Numbered from the stretch's first letter, positions 44,055-52,366 are shown. The stretch: 64,000 bases of DNA from Flavicella sp963932955 (GCA_963932955.1 CAWVRK010000002.1:1-64000); one strand, 5' to 3'. A program made the numbers and translations. The notes: generated from the letters alone by a model not told the origin.

Positions 44055-44687
44055 TTATTCGAAAAAGTTGACCTCCCCTGAATCGATGTTGTACATTCCT
44101 CCAACGATATGAATCTCTCCCTTCTTCTCCATCTCTGCCAACACAGGGCTTTCGCTACGGATCTGATCGATGGTCATCAACACATTTTTTACGGCCACAT
44201 CATTGACGAAATCGAGGTTGCTGGAATTTCTCAAAGAGGCCTCTTCAGGCTGCTGTACAGCTGCGACTGCCGGTTCAATTTTTTTAATCAACGCAGTCAG
44301 GTTTCCTAAACGCGCATGGTCACAAGCACCTTTTACGGCGCCACAAGCTGTATGTCCTAAAACAACTACAAGCTTCGTTCCTGCCAACTTGCATGCAAAT
44401 TCCATGCTCCCTAAAATATCTTCGTTGACAAAATTTCCGGCGATTCGCACACTAAACAAATCCCCAATTCCTTGGTCAAAAATAAGTTCTGAAGACACCC
44501 GGGAATCAATGCAACTCAATACGGTTGCAAAAGGGTATTGCCCTTTACTAGTTGCCGCTACCTGCTGCATCAAATCTCTTGGCGCTTTCTGACTGGCTCT
44601 GAATCTTTCGTTTCCTTTCTTTAAAACCTCCAAAGAAAGAACTGGAGTCATTTGGTCTTGTGTTTCTTTTGTATGTGCATTCATCAT
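44055..44687 (-). CDS. Beta-class carbonic anhydrase
   Basis: A 210-residue zinc enzyme interconverting CO2 and bicarbonate. The first ligand motif is SCIDSR (CxDxR) near residue 60 and the second is GHTACGAV (HxxC) near 115, giving the Cys2-His site with its Asp-Arg dyad. There is no signal peptide, so it is cytoplasmic. It lies 37 bases downstream of a SulP transporter on the same strand, a pairing that suggests bicarbonate handling. ATGs at 44687 and 44684 are both possible. Confidence 0.95.
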   Translation of the reverse strand: MMNAHTKETQDQMTPVLSLEVLKKGNERFRASQKAPRDLMQQVAATSKGQYPFATVLSCIDSRVSSELIFDQGIGDLFSVRIAGNFVNEDILGSMEFACKLAGTKLVVVLGHTACGAVKGACDHARLGNLTALIKKIEPAVAAVQQPEEASLRNSSNLDFVNDVAVKNVLMTIDQIRSESPVLAEMEKKGEIHIVGGMYNIDSGEVNFFE

Positions 44688-44724
44688 TTTTTAGTTTTTT
44701 AAATTTTTAAATAGGTGTCAATCA

Positions 44725-46317
44725 TCAAACTTTTGTATTCAGTTTGAAAAACTGTGTAAAACTTTCTGGATTTTCTACAATGCCCCTTTCTGAAATCAAT
44801 CGAATGTCAATATTTCGGTTGCGGGCTTTCAGTGAAAAATCTTCGAGAATCTCGATGATATCATTGTCTAAATAGCGTGTTTTACGAACGTCCAACTCGA
44901 GTTGCGTCTCTGTTGGCAAACGATCCAACTCCTTGAGAATGGCCCCTTTGTTGAAAAAAGTTACTTCTTCTGCCAAAGTCATTTTGATTTTTTGCTTGCC
45001 ATTGCTTTTATCCTCAATGTGCAAGAAATGGGAATTTTGGAAACTCTTAAAGAGAATGACCACGATTCCAACAGCAAGACCGAGGCCGATACCGACCAAC
45101 AAATCCGTAAAAACAATCCCCAAAACTGTAACGACAAAAGGAACCGACTGTTTCCAACCCAGTTCATACATTGTTTTGAACAAAGCGGGCTTGGCCAACT
45201 TGTAACCAACAATCAATAAAATAGAAGCCAATACAGACAGCGGAATTTTATTCAAAAAGTTCGGAATAAGAAGAACGGATATCAGCAACAAAAGCCCGTG
45301 TAGGATTGCTGCCATTTTTGTCTTTCCACCAGACTGGATGTTGGCAGAACTTCTGACAATGACCTGAGTAATGGGCAATCCACCAATCAATCCTGAAATG
45401 ACATTTCCAGTACCTTGGGCCAGCAATTCTCTGTTTGTAGGCGTCACTCTTTTTCTCGGATCCAATTTGTCTGTCGCTTCCACACAAAGGAGGGTCTCCA
45501 AACTCGCAACAAGTGCAATGGTAAAAGCAGTCACCCAAATTTCTGGATGAGCAATAACGCCAAAATTGGGAAAACTAAACTGAGCCAAAAAGGAAGCCGT
45601 GTCATTGGGCACCGGTACACTGACCAAATGCTCCTTGGAAATCTCCCAAGTGCCACTTCCTTCCGAAATCACAAAGTAGACAATCCCTGTAACAACCGCT
45701 ACCAAAGGACCTTGTACGACCTGAAAGAACTTGCCTTTCTTTGACAAAACCTTGTCCCATAACAATAAAATACCCAAACCAATCGCCGCAATCAGTGTGG
45801 CTCCCGGACTGATAAAAGAAAAGGCGTTTGAAATTTCTGAAAACGTATTTTCCCCATCTAATTGGAAGAAAGCAAAATCCCCTTCAGGATCTTTGTCATA
45901 ACCAAAAAAATGTGGAATTTGCTTTAGAATGATGATAAATCCTATTCCGGTCAGCATGCCTTTGATCACAGAAGACGGAAAATAATAGGCAATCACTCCC
46001 GCTTTTAAAAGCCCAAAAACCAGTTGGATGACACCTCCAAGCACCACGGCTAGAAGGAAATTTTCATAGCCTCCTAAAGAACTTATCGCTGTCAACACGA
46101 TCGCAGCCAAACCTGCTGCGGGACCACTTACACCGACAGAAGAGCCGCTCAGCGCTCCTACGATGATACCCCCTACAATCCCCGATATCAAACCCGAAAA
46201 CAAGGGCGCTCCACTGGCAAGTGCTATTCCCAAACACAAGGGAAGGGCAACAAAAAAAACAACAATACTCGCCGGAAAATCGGCTTTTAAATTTTTAAAT
46301 GGATTCAAACTGTTCAT
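44725..46317 (-). CDS. SulP-family anion transporter with STAS domain
   Basis: A 530-residue membrane transporter with 10-14 helices; the N-terminus (FPASIVVFFVALPLCLGIALASGAPLFSGLISGIVGGIIVG) contains the SulP signature region. The cytoplasmic STAS domain fills the last 100 residues (LELDVRKTRYLDNDIIEILEDFSLKARNRNIDIRLI). SulP proteins carry sulfate or bicarbonate; the adjacent carbonic anhydrase favours bicarbonate (BicA-like), which the sequence alone cannot prove. A gap of about 130 bases separates it from the upstream small secreted protein gene. Confidence 0.92.
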   Translation of the reverse strand: MNSLNPFKNLKADFPASIVVFFVALPLCLGIALASGAPLFSGLISGIVGGIIVGALSGSSVGVSGPAAGLAAIVLTAISSLGGYENFLLAVVLGGVIQLVFGLLKAGVIAYYFPSSVIKGMLTGIGFIIILKQIPHFFGYDKDPEGDFAFFQLDGENTFSEISNAFSFISPGATLIAAIGLGILLLWDKVLSKKGKFFQVVQGPLVAVVTGIVYFVISEGSGTWEISKEHLVSVPVPNDTASFLAQFSFPNFGVIAHPEIWVTAFTIALVASLETLLCVEATDKLDPRKRVTPTNRELLAQGTGNVISGLIGGLPITQVIVRSSANIQSGGKTKMAAILHGLLLLISVLLIPNFLNKIPLSVLASILLIVGYKLAKPALFKTMYELGWKQSVPFVVTVLGIVFTDLLVGIGLGLAVGIVVILFKSFQNSHFLHIEDKSNGKQKIKMTLAEEVTFFNKGAILKELDRLPTETQLELDVRKTRYLDNDIIEILEDFSLKARNRNIDIRLISERGIVENPESFTQFFKLNTKV

Positions 46318-46446
46318 AATTGTAACTAAATGAGCAAGAACGCTTTTATAAAAAAGGAACGATACTCGGTAAATAAATATTTTTTTAAATCTCTTCTTTG
46401 AAGAAGTTCACGGCCTACGAGTAAACGTTGGCCCTCTACTTGCATA

Positions 46447-46776
46447 CTAACAGGATTCAGGAGGAGGAATCGGAATTTCCTTGCTACACTCCAAAACCTG
46501 TTCTGCAGAAGTGTAGAACGCTAGTGCAACTAGCAAAGTGAATTGAGAATCGGAAGAACCTGTCATCTGAAGTTCGAGTTTCTCTTCCGAATCCTTTTCC
46601 TGTTTTTCGTTTTCATTGGAGGTTGTTTCGTCATCCGCCTGTGCCAGTTCCAATTCGTAGTTTTCTGTTGAAAAAAGAACAATCGCATTGACTAGAGGTT
46701 GCAACAACACCGCTGTCAACAACACAATAGAGAGCTGCTTTAAAAAGAAAGAACGATGGGCTTTTTGCAAATTCAT
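46447..46776 (-). CDS. Small hypothetical exported protein
   Basis: A 109-residue protein with a basic N-terminus, one hydrophobic helix (FLKQLSIVLLTAVLLQPLVNAIVLF) and an acidic linker (DDETTSNENEKQEKDSEEKLEL), then a second hydrophobic patch and the end PIPPPESC. It is probably membrane-anchored and faces the periplasm. Its ATG overlaps the tetR stop by four bases, so the two are coupled. The family is not recognised. Confidence 0.75.
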   Translation of the reverse strand: MNLQKAHRSFFLKQLSIVLLTAVLLQPLVNAIVLFSTENYELELAQADDETTSNENEKQEKDSEEKLELQMTGSSDSQFTLLVALAFYTSAEQVLECSKEIPIPPPESC

Positions 46777-47441
46777 TGGATGGTTTTTAATACGAGGTTC
46801 TTGTAAAATCGGACAATGTTATTTTCTCCTTTCACAACGTTTGTTAGAGAAGGAAGGTGTGCAGAAAAATACCTTTGATTGTGAGCGCCCTCAATGACTG
46901 TGGACACCAACATATGGGGAAATTCAAAATTTGGATTGACCGCTAAGACAAAGGAACTCACGCGCTCCACCAAGCGCTTGTAAGTCTTGTAATATCCCTT
47001 TTCATTTTCCACATCAATCTCCTTGGTGTGGTAGGCTTTTGACGACTCTGAAATGATGATTTGACTCAACAAAACTTCGTTGATGTATGAAAAATGAGAA
47101 TCCTCCTTTACTGCTTCTGTAAGCAACTGAATGGCATTCATCAAGCGCTCCTTTGGAGAATTGATGTTTGCAGTTGCTAGAAACAACCTGTATTCAATCC
47201 AACTCCAATACCAATTCACCAAATAAATCAACAAAGCATGCTTGCTGTCAAAATAGCGGTAAATGGAACTCTCATTGGAACCGATGGCCGCACCCAATTT
47301 TTTAAACGTAAACCTTTCAAAACCCAAATCATTGAGCATCTCGATGCTTTTGGAAACAATGCGACGCCCCAATTCCGAAGATTCAGGGTTTTTTGTGTAC
47401 AATGCAGTACTGATTTGAATGTGTACGATTAAATTCTCCAT
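46773..47441 (-). CDS. TetR-family transcriptional regulator
   Basis: A 222-residue regulator. The HTH is at about residues 28-72: SIEMLNDLGFERFTFKKLGAAIGSNESSIYRYFDSKHALLIYLVNWYW, with the recognition helix NESSIYRYF. A TATATTTG -7 element on the minus strand (47461-47454) is only 12 bases upstream of the ATG at 47441, giving an almost leaderless transcript. It is coupled to the small exported-protein gene and lies upstream of the SulP-carbonic anhydrase pair, which it may control. Confidence 0.88.
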   Translation of the reverse strand: MENLIVHIQISTALYTKNPESSELGRRIVSKSIEMLNDLGFERFTFKKLGAAIGSNESSIYRYFDSKHALLIYLVNWYWSWIEYRLFLATANINSPKERLMNAIQLLTEAVKEDSHFSYINEVLLSQIIISESSKAYHTKEIDVENEKGYYKTYKRLVERVSSFVLAVNPNFEFPHMLVSTVIEGAHNQRYFSAHLPSLTNVVKGENNIVRFYKNLVLKTIQ

Positions 47442-47732
47442 AACAAGTGACTACAAATATAATAGTATTACTTTTAACCTCTAGATGTTTAACTTTTTTT
47501 TATCAAAAAAAAAATAAGAATCCGACCACAAAACCCTTCCTTCTATCAAAAGTCCCTCGAAGCTTTCGTAGAGATAAATGCTGTAGCAACTTCGTTTTAT
47601 TCAAATTGAAAACCCCTTGAAAATCAGCTGTCAAAGTTAGGAAGAAGAATGAGTTTTTGGAAAACTGAACGAATTCAATGGAGATTTCAATACCTTTGTT
47701 TGGACACCTCTTGTTGGGTTGTCACCAAAAGA

Positions 47733-48314
47733 ATGACAGAAACAAAACCTTTGACAGACTACATACAGCAATACATTGCTCTAACCGACGAAGAAACCTC
47801 TTTCTTGACTTCCAAAATACATTTGAAAAAATACCGAAAAGGAGATGCGCTTTTGCACCAAGGAGACATCTGCAAAACACACTATTTCATTCTCTCTGGT
47901 GCCACAAAAACATTTTATTTGGACAAGGCAGGAGCCGAACACATTCTTACATTTTGCATTGAAAATTGGTGGGCTGCTGATCTCGGAAGTTTGATTTCAC
48001 AAACTCCGGCAGCATACAACATTCAATGCCTTGAAAACACCTCAATGTTAGAAATCCCTCTCGATGCGATGGAAAACTTATACCTCAAAATTCCAAAATT
48101 AGAACGCTTTTTTAGAAAAATTGTGGAACGTGCATACGTCGCCACCCAAAACCGAATTAGAGGTACTGTTAGCCTTTCCGCAAAAGAACAATACACAGCC
48201 TTTCAAAAGCGCTACCCACAACTCGAACAACGCATCCCTCAATACATGGTTGCCTCCTACCTCGGCATTCAACCCCAGTCGCTCAGTAGAATTCGAAAAG
48301 AAATAGAAGCCTAA
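47733..48314 (+). CDS. Crp/Fnr-family transcriptional regulator (first copy)
   Basis: A 193-residue regulator with an N-terminal cyclic-nucleotide-binding-like fold (FLTSKIHLKKYRKGDALLHQGDICKTHYFILSG) and a Bacteroidota-type Crp C-terminus: SAKEQYTAFQKRYPQLEQRIPQYMVASYLGIQPQSLSRIRKEI, where the HTH is in the last 35 residues. No Fnr-type Cys cluster is present, and the cAMP pocket Arg-Ser pair is not evident. A TACCTTTG -7 element at 47691-47698 supports the ATG at 47733; the frame is open to 47649. The YceI gene follows and may be its target. Confidence 0.92.
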   Translation: MTETKPLTDYIQQYIALTDEETSFLTSKIHLKKYRKGDALLHQGDICKTHYFILSGATKTFYLDKAGAEHILTFCIENWWAADLGSLISQTPAAYNIQCLENTSMLEIPLDAMENLYLKIPKLERFFRKIVERAYVATQNRIRGTVSLSAKEQYTAFQKRYPQLEQRIPQYMVASYLGIQPQSLSRIRKEIEA

Positions 48315-48319
48315 AAATA

Positions 48320-48363
48320 TGAACCTATGTGAATGCACCTGTCTTATTTAGCGTGTACCTTTG
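48320..48363 (+). promoter_or_regulatory. Promoter of the YceI gene with upstream Crp-like box
   Basis: TACCTTTG at 48356-48363 is the -7 element and no TTTG stands at the -33 position. TGAACCTATGTGAA at 48320-48333 is centred 29.5 bases upstream of the -7 element and shares AACC-n-ATGT-n-A with the dyad in front of the persulfide dioxygenase gene at exactly the same distance. This arrangement fits an activator-dependent promoter. Confidence 0.5.
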
Positions 48364-48411
48364 TTAGGTTCTCTGAACAAAAAGAAATACATTCACTCAA
48401 AAACAAACCAA

Positions 48412-48987
48412 ATGAAAAAAATCTTAGCAACGTTGGCACTCGCGGCCACTGTGGTCTTGCAAAGCTTCGCACCACAAAACAACAGCGATGAAAAAGAAGT
48501 CTCCATCACGAAGAGTAGTGTTACTTGGAAGGGCTACAAAGTCACAGGTTCCCATACCGGAATCATCGCATTGAAATCAGGCTCTTTGTCTTTTGAAGAC
48601 TCCAAACTCGTGGGGGGGGGCTTTGTCATGGACATGAACAGTATCGCATGTACCGATTTGGAAGGGGTCTATAAGGGAAAACTAGAAGGTCATTTAAAGT
48701 CAGACGATTTCTTCGGTGTTGAAAACAACCCCACTGCTCGCTTGGTTTTTACCAATGTAACTGCAGGCGACAAGGGCGTCTATACCGTCAAAGGCGATTT
48801 GACCATCAAAGGAAAGACAAACAGCATTCTTTTTGACCTTACTGTCAACGAGCACAATGCGACAACAGCTCTAAAAATAAACCGCGCAAAATACGATGTC
48901 AAATACGGTTCTACCAGCTTTTTTGAAGGATTGAAAGACAAAGCCATTTACGATGAATTCGACTTGCAGGTAAACTTGGAATTCTAA
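48412..48987 (+). CDS. YceI-family exported lipid-binding protein
   Basis: A 191-residue periplasmic protein with a signal peptide (MKKILATLALAATVVLQSFA) and the YceI lipocalin-like barrel: SSVTWKGYKVTGSHTGII, LVGGGFVMDMNSIACTDL, HLKSDDFFGVENNPTARLVFTNV, GDLTIKGKTNSILFDLTV. Family members bind polyprenyl or other long lipids. A run of nine G (48612-48620) encodes the GGG of LVGGGF; a slip there would truncate the protein early. The ATG at 48412 is preferred because the signal peptide begins there. Confidence 0.93.
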   Translation: MKKILATLALAATVVLQSFAPQNNSDEKEVSITKSSVTWKGYKVTGSHTGIIALKSGSLSFEDSKLVGGGFVMDMNSIACTDLEGVYKGKLEGHLKSDDFFGVENNPTARLVFTNVTAGDKGVYTVKGDLTIKGKTNSILFDLTVNEHNATTALKINRAKYDVKYGSTSFFEGLKDKAIYDEFDLQVNLEF

Positions 48988-49049
48988 ATAAGGAATCCCA
49001 AACTACACTGATGGAGTAAAAAAAGGGCATGACCCACTCACTCCATTAA

Positions 49050-49090
49050 AAAAATACGGTTTGTGCATTTTGCGCAAGCCGTTTTTTTTT
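49050..49090 (+). terminator. Terminator after the YceI gene
   Basis: ACGGTTTGTGC and GCGCAAGCCGT form an 11-bp stem with two G-U pairs and an ATTTT loop, followed by nine T. It directly precedes the promoter of the second Crp-type gene. Confidence 0.82.
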
Positions 49091-49104
49091 GGAGCGCTTT
49101 TCCC

Positions 49105-49112
49105 TATCTTTG
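49105..49112 (+). promoter_or_regulatory. -7 element of the second Crp-type gene
   Basis: TATCTTTG fits TAnnTTTG. No TTTG -33 element is found at normal spacing. The start codon is 36 bases downstream. Confidence 0.6.
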
Positions 49113-49147
49113 AGTTCAACAGACACAGCCCTCGAGATACAAACACC

Positions 49148-49780
49148 ATGCAACAAGAGTTAAAAGAGAATTTTGGACCCCTTTTTGAAAAAGCCCTGCT
49201 CGATGAGATTCTCGAAGTAGGAACCTTAAAACACATCCCTGAAGGGGTTGTCCTGATGGATATCGGAGGCTATGTCAAAGCGATGCCGCTCCTGATCTCT
49301 GGCGCGATAAAAATAGTGCGAGAAGACGAACAAGGAGACGAACTATTGCTGTATTTTGTAGAAAAAGGAAGCACCTGTGCCATGACCTTAACCTGTTGTT
49401 TGGGAGAAACCAAAAGTGAAATTCGAGCCCTTACAGAAACGGATACGGTACTTGTCATGATACCCATTGAAAAAATGGAAACTTGGGCTGCCAAGTACAA
49501 AAGCTGGAGGAAATTTGTCTTTAAAAGTTACCACAATCGGCTGAACGAAATGCTGGCAACGATCGACAGTATTGCTTTTTTAAAAATGGACGAACGCCTC
49601 TTAAATTTACTAAAAGAAAAAGCGAGGATTGCCAAAGACCAGCACATTCGAACCACACACCAAGAAATCGCTTTTGAATTGCACACCTCCAGAGTCGTAG
49701 TTTCTCGGTTGCTAAAAAAATTGGAAAACCTCAACGAACTGACCTTGCACAGAAATTACATTCTTCTCAAAAAGAAATGA
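49148..49780 (+). CDS. Crp/Fnr-family transcriptional regulator (second copy, sulfur module)
   Basis: A 210-residue regulator with a sensor domain (LKHIPEGVVLMDIGGYVKAMPLLISGAIKIVREDEQGDELLLYFVEKGSTCAMTLTCCLG) and a C-terminal winged helix (RTTHQEIAFELHTSRVVVSRLLKKLENLNELTLHRNYILL). The recognition helix SRVVVSRLLKKLE is of Fnr type. Three Cys in TCAMTLTCC sit in the sensor domain and could react with persulfides, which is inference. The ATG at 49148 is used; the frame is open to 49061. It lies 96 bases before the persulfide dioxygenase gene, whose promoter carries a matching dyad. Confidence 0.93.
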   Translation: MQQELKENFGPLFEKALLDEILEVGTLKHIPEGVVLMDIGGYVKAMPLLISGAIKIVREDEQGDELLLYFVEKGSTCAMTLTCCLGETKSEIRALTETDTVLVMIPIEKMETWAAKYKSWRKFVFKSYHNRLNEMLATIDSIAFLKMDERLLNLLKEKARIAKDQHIRTTHQEIAFELHTSRVVVSRLLKKLENLNELTLHRNYILLKKK

Positions 49781-49788
49781 ACTGTTCT

Positions 49789-49832
49789 GTAACCAATGTT
49801 ACTGCCAGCTATCGTTCGTGTTTTTATCTTTG
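49789..49832 (+). promoter_or_regulatory. Crp/Fnr-type dyad and promoter of the persulfide dioxygenase operon
   Basis: GTAAC-CAAT-GTTAC (49789-49802) is a perfect 14-base dyad. The -7 element TATCTTTG is at 49825-49832, and no -33 TTTG is present. If transcription starts about 11 bases after the element begins, the dyad centre is near -41, the position of class II Crp/Fnr activation. The regulator is likely the product of the adjacent Crp-type gene. Confidence 0.65.
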
Positions 49833-49876
49833 CGACACAGAAGAAAAATAAAAACTTTTCTAAAAGATTGTCGTGT

Positions 49877-51292
49877 ATGAAAATAGAACAAATATATACC
49901 GGGTGTTTAGCACAAGCTGCCTATTACATTGAAAGCGAAGGCGAAGTGGCGATCATCGACCCCCTTCGAGAAGTCCAACCCTACCTCGAAAAAGCAAAAG
50001 AGGACAAGGCGACAATCAAATACATCTTTGAAACCCATTTCCATGCAGATTTTGTCAGTGGACACCTCAGCCTTTCCAAAGCGACAGGCGCTCCAATCGT
50101 CTTTGGCCCCAATGCAGAAACGCATTTCGAATCACTGATCGCAACAGACGGGCAGGAATTTCGCTTGGGAAATGTGACACTCAAAGTCCTACACACTCCG
50201 GGGCATACGCTGGAAAGTACTTGCTACCTATTGAAAGACGAACATGGGGAGGAACGTGCACTTTTTAGTGGAGACAGCTTGTTTTTAGGGGATGTCGGCA
50301 GACCTGACTTGGCTCAAAAGTCAGGGATCCTTAGCGAAAAGGACTTGGCAGGAATGTTGTACAACAGCTTGCGCACTAAAATCATGCCATTGCCAGATAC
50401 GGTGGTCGTCTACCCAGCCCACGGAGCCGGTTCTGCTTGCGGAAAAAACCTAAGCAAGAAAACGACCGATACCTTGGGCAATCAAAAAAAGACAAATTAT
50501 GCACTACGCACCTCCATGAGTCAAGAGGAATTTATAGAAGAAGTTACCGTTGGATTGACCGATCCCCCAGCTTATTTCCCTATGAATGTCAAAATGAACA
50601 AAGAAGGTTGCGACCCCATGGATTCCGTTTTGAAACGCGGCACACGTGCATTATCAGCTAAAGATTTTAAAGCGGTTGCAAACGCTGCTGAAGCTATTAT
50701 CTTGGACATTCGAAGCCAACAAGACTTCGGAAAAGGACACGTTCCAGGGTCGGTATTTGTCGGATTGGACGGGAGTTTTGCCCCTTGGGTAGGCGCCTTG
50801 ATTGCCGATGTACAGCAGCCCCTTTTACTGGTTGCGCCAATAGGGAGAGAACAAGAGGCAATTACCCGACTCTCAAGAGTCGGATTTGACATCAGCTTGG
50901 GCTATTTGAAAGGCGGTTTTGAAGCTTGGAAAAAAGCGGGTAAAGAAATCGATACGGTCGCATCTATCAGTGCCACTGATTTCAAAACCCTTTTAAAAAA
51001 CAACAAGGTACCTGTATTTGACGTTCGATCCAAAGGCGAATTTTTCTCCGAGCATGTCTTACAGGCAAACAACAGCCCATTGGCTGCCCTGAACCAACAT
51101 TTGGAAGACTTTCCTGAAAAAGAACACTTTTACCTGCATTGTGCTGGAGGCTACCGCAGCATGATTGCCGCTTCCTTTTTAAAGCGAAGAGGAATTCATA
51201 ATTTTATGGAGGTTGCAGAAGGAATGAAAGCCATCAAAAAGGCTGGGGTGCCACTTTCAAATTACCTATGTCCTTCAAAAGAACCGTCTTAA
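49877..51292 (+). CDS. Persulfide dioxygenase with two rhodanese domains (CstB-like)
   Basis: A 471-residue multidomain sulfur enzyme. Residues 1-235 are an ETHE1-type metallo-beta-lactamase domain (THFHADFVSGH; HTPGHTLEST; FSGDSLFLGDVGRPDL). Residues about 265-365 form a rhodanese fold whose active loop reads LLVAPIGREQEA without Cys. Residues about 375-470 form a second rhodanese with active Cys in HCAGGYRS. This order, dioxygenase, inactive rhodanese, active rhodanese, is that of CstB, which converts persulfides to thiosulfate. The YeeE/YedE genes follow. The ATG at 49877 is preferred; the frame is open to 49796. Confidence 0.92.
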   Translation: MKIEQIYTGCLAQAAYYIESEGEVAIIDPLREVQPYLEKAKEDKATIKYIFETHFHADFVSGHLSLSKATGAPIVFGPNAETHFESLIATDGQEFRLGNVTLKVLHTPGHTLESTCYLLKDEHGEERALFSGDSLFLGDVGRPDLAQKSGILSEKDLAGMLYNSLRTKIMPLPDTVVVYPAHGAGSACGKNLSKKTTDTLGNQKKTNYALRTSMSQEEFIEEVTVGLTDPPAYFPMNVKMNKEGCDPMDSVLKRGTRALSAKDFKAVANAAEAIILDIRSQQDFGKGHVPGSVFVGLDGSFAPWVGALIADVQQPLLLVAPIGREQEAITRLSRVGFDISLGYLKGGFEAWKKAGKEIDTVASISATDFKTLLKNNKVPVFDVRSKGEFFSEHVLQANNSPLAALNQHLEDFPEKEHFYLHCAGGYRSMIAASFLKRRGIHNFMEVAEGMKAIKKAGVPLSNYLCPSKEPS

Positions 51293-51388
51293 AAACAAAC
51301 AATCAAAGACCAGGAATTCTTCCTCGCCAAAAGAAAACAAAGAATTTTCAATACTTTTACACAGTGACTACTTAAAAACACCCATCTT

Positions 51389-51946
51389 ATGAACTGGATA
51401 TACGAACCTTGGCCTTGGTACATCGCAGGCCCTTTTATTGCGCTTACTTTATTTTTATTGCTAATGGTCGGTAAAAATTTTGGGATGTCTAGCAACCTGC
51501 GTACCCTGTGTACTCTATGCGGAGCAGGAAAAACCTCAGAGTTCTTTAAATTTGATTGGAAAGCACAACGTTGGAACTTAGTGGTTGCCCTAGGGGTTTT
51601 GATTGGCGGATTTGTCGGTGCCCATTTTTTAAGCACAAATACAGCTGTAGCAATCAGCTCTAGTACCATAGAAAATTTAAACAGTCTCGGATTTAAAAGT
51701 GCTGGAGCAGCGTATTTGCCCATAGAACTTTTCGGTCCCGAATCTTTTCAAAATCCGAAAAATATTTTGATGCTTATTCTTGGCGGAGTACTTGTCGGCT
51801 TTGGAGCTCGGTATGCAGGAGGCTGTACTTCTGGACATGCCATCTCCGGATTGAGCGACCTACAACTGCCTTCCTTGGTAGCCGTAATTGGCTTTTTTAT
51901 CGGCGGTTTGACCATGGTTCATTTATTATTCCCACTTATCTTTTAA
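51389..51946 (+). CDS. YeeE/YedE-family transporter, first half
   Basis: A 185-residue membrane protein with four to five helices. The conserved pore motif GARYAGGCTSGHAISGLSDLQLPSL carries the Cys typical of YeeE/YedE (TsuA) thiosulfate transporters. An unusual cytoplasmic or periplasmic segment holds RTLCTLCGAGKTSEFF (Cys pair). It is separated by three bases from the second half, so both are probably made together and assemble into one transporter. Confidence 0.92.
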   Translation: MNWIYEPWPWYIAGPFIALTLFLLLMVGKNFGMSSNLRTLCTLCGAGKTSEFFKFDWKAQRWNLVVALGVLIGGFVGAHFLSTNTAVAISSSTIENLNSLGFKSAGAAYLPIELFGPESFQNPKNILMLILGGVLVGFGARYAGGCTSGHAISGLSDLQLPSLVAVIGFFIGGLTMVHLLFPLIF

Positions 51947-51949
51947 ATT

Positions 51950-52366
51950 ATGAGAACACTTAGTTACTTGAGCATCGGAATCTTTTTTGGAATCACCCTT
52001 TTTAAATCAGAAGCCGCATCTTGGTTTCGCATCTATGAGATGTTTCGATTCGAATCCTTTCACATGTATGGAATTATTGGAGCGGCTTTGTGCCTTGGAA
52101 TTCTTATAACACAGGCAATCAAGCGGTTTGATATCAACTCTTTTTACGGAGAAAAAATTGAATTCAAGCCCAAAGAAAAAAGTGTCAAGCGCTACCTTTA
52201 TGGAGGTATTTTATTTGGATTGGGATGGGCTTTGGCCGGCGCATGTCCAGGACCGATGTTTGTCCTTTTGGGCGCGGGGTTTTACCCCATTGCCATTGTG
52301 ATTGCAGCAGCCCTCCTAGGAACCTTCTTGTACGGTGTCTTGGAGGAAAAGCTGCCTCATTCCTAG
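51950..52366 (+). CDS. YeeE/YedE-family transporter, second half (DUF6691-like)
   Basis: A 138-residue membrane protein with four helices. The second pore motif GWALAGACPGPMFVLLGAGF contains the matching Cys. It begins three bases after the first half. Together with the CstB-like enzyme it likely moves thiosulfate or another reduced sulfur species; the direction is not known. Confidence 0.92.
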   Translation: MRTLSYLSIGIFFGITLFKSEAASWFRIYEMFRFESFHMYGIIGAALCLGILITQAIKRFDINSFYGEKIEFKPKEKSVKRYLYGGILFGLGWALAGACPGPMFVLLGAGFYPIAIVIAAALLGTFLYGVLEEKLPHS

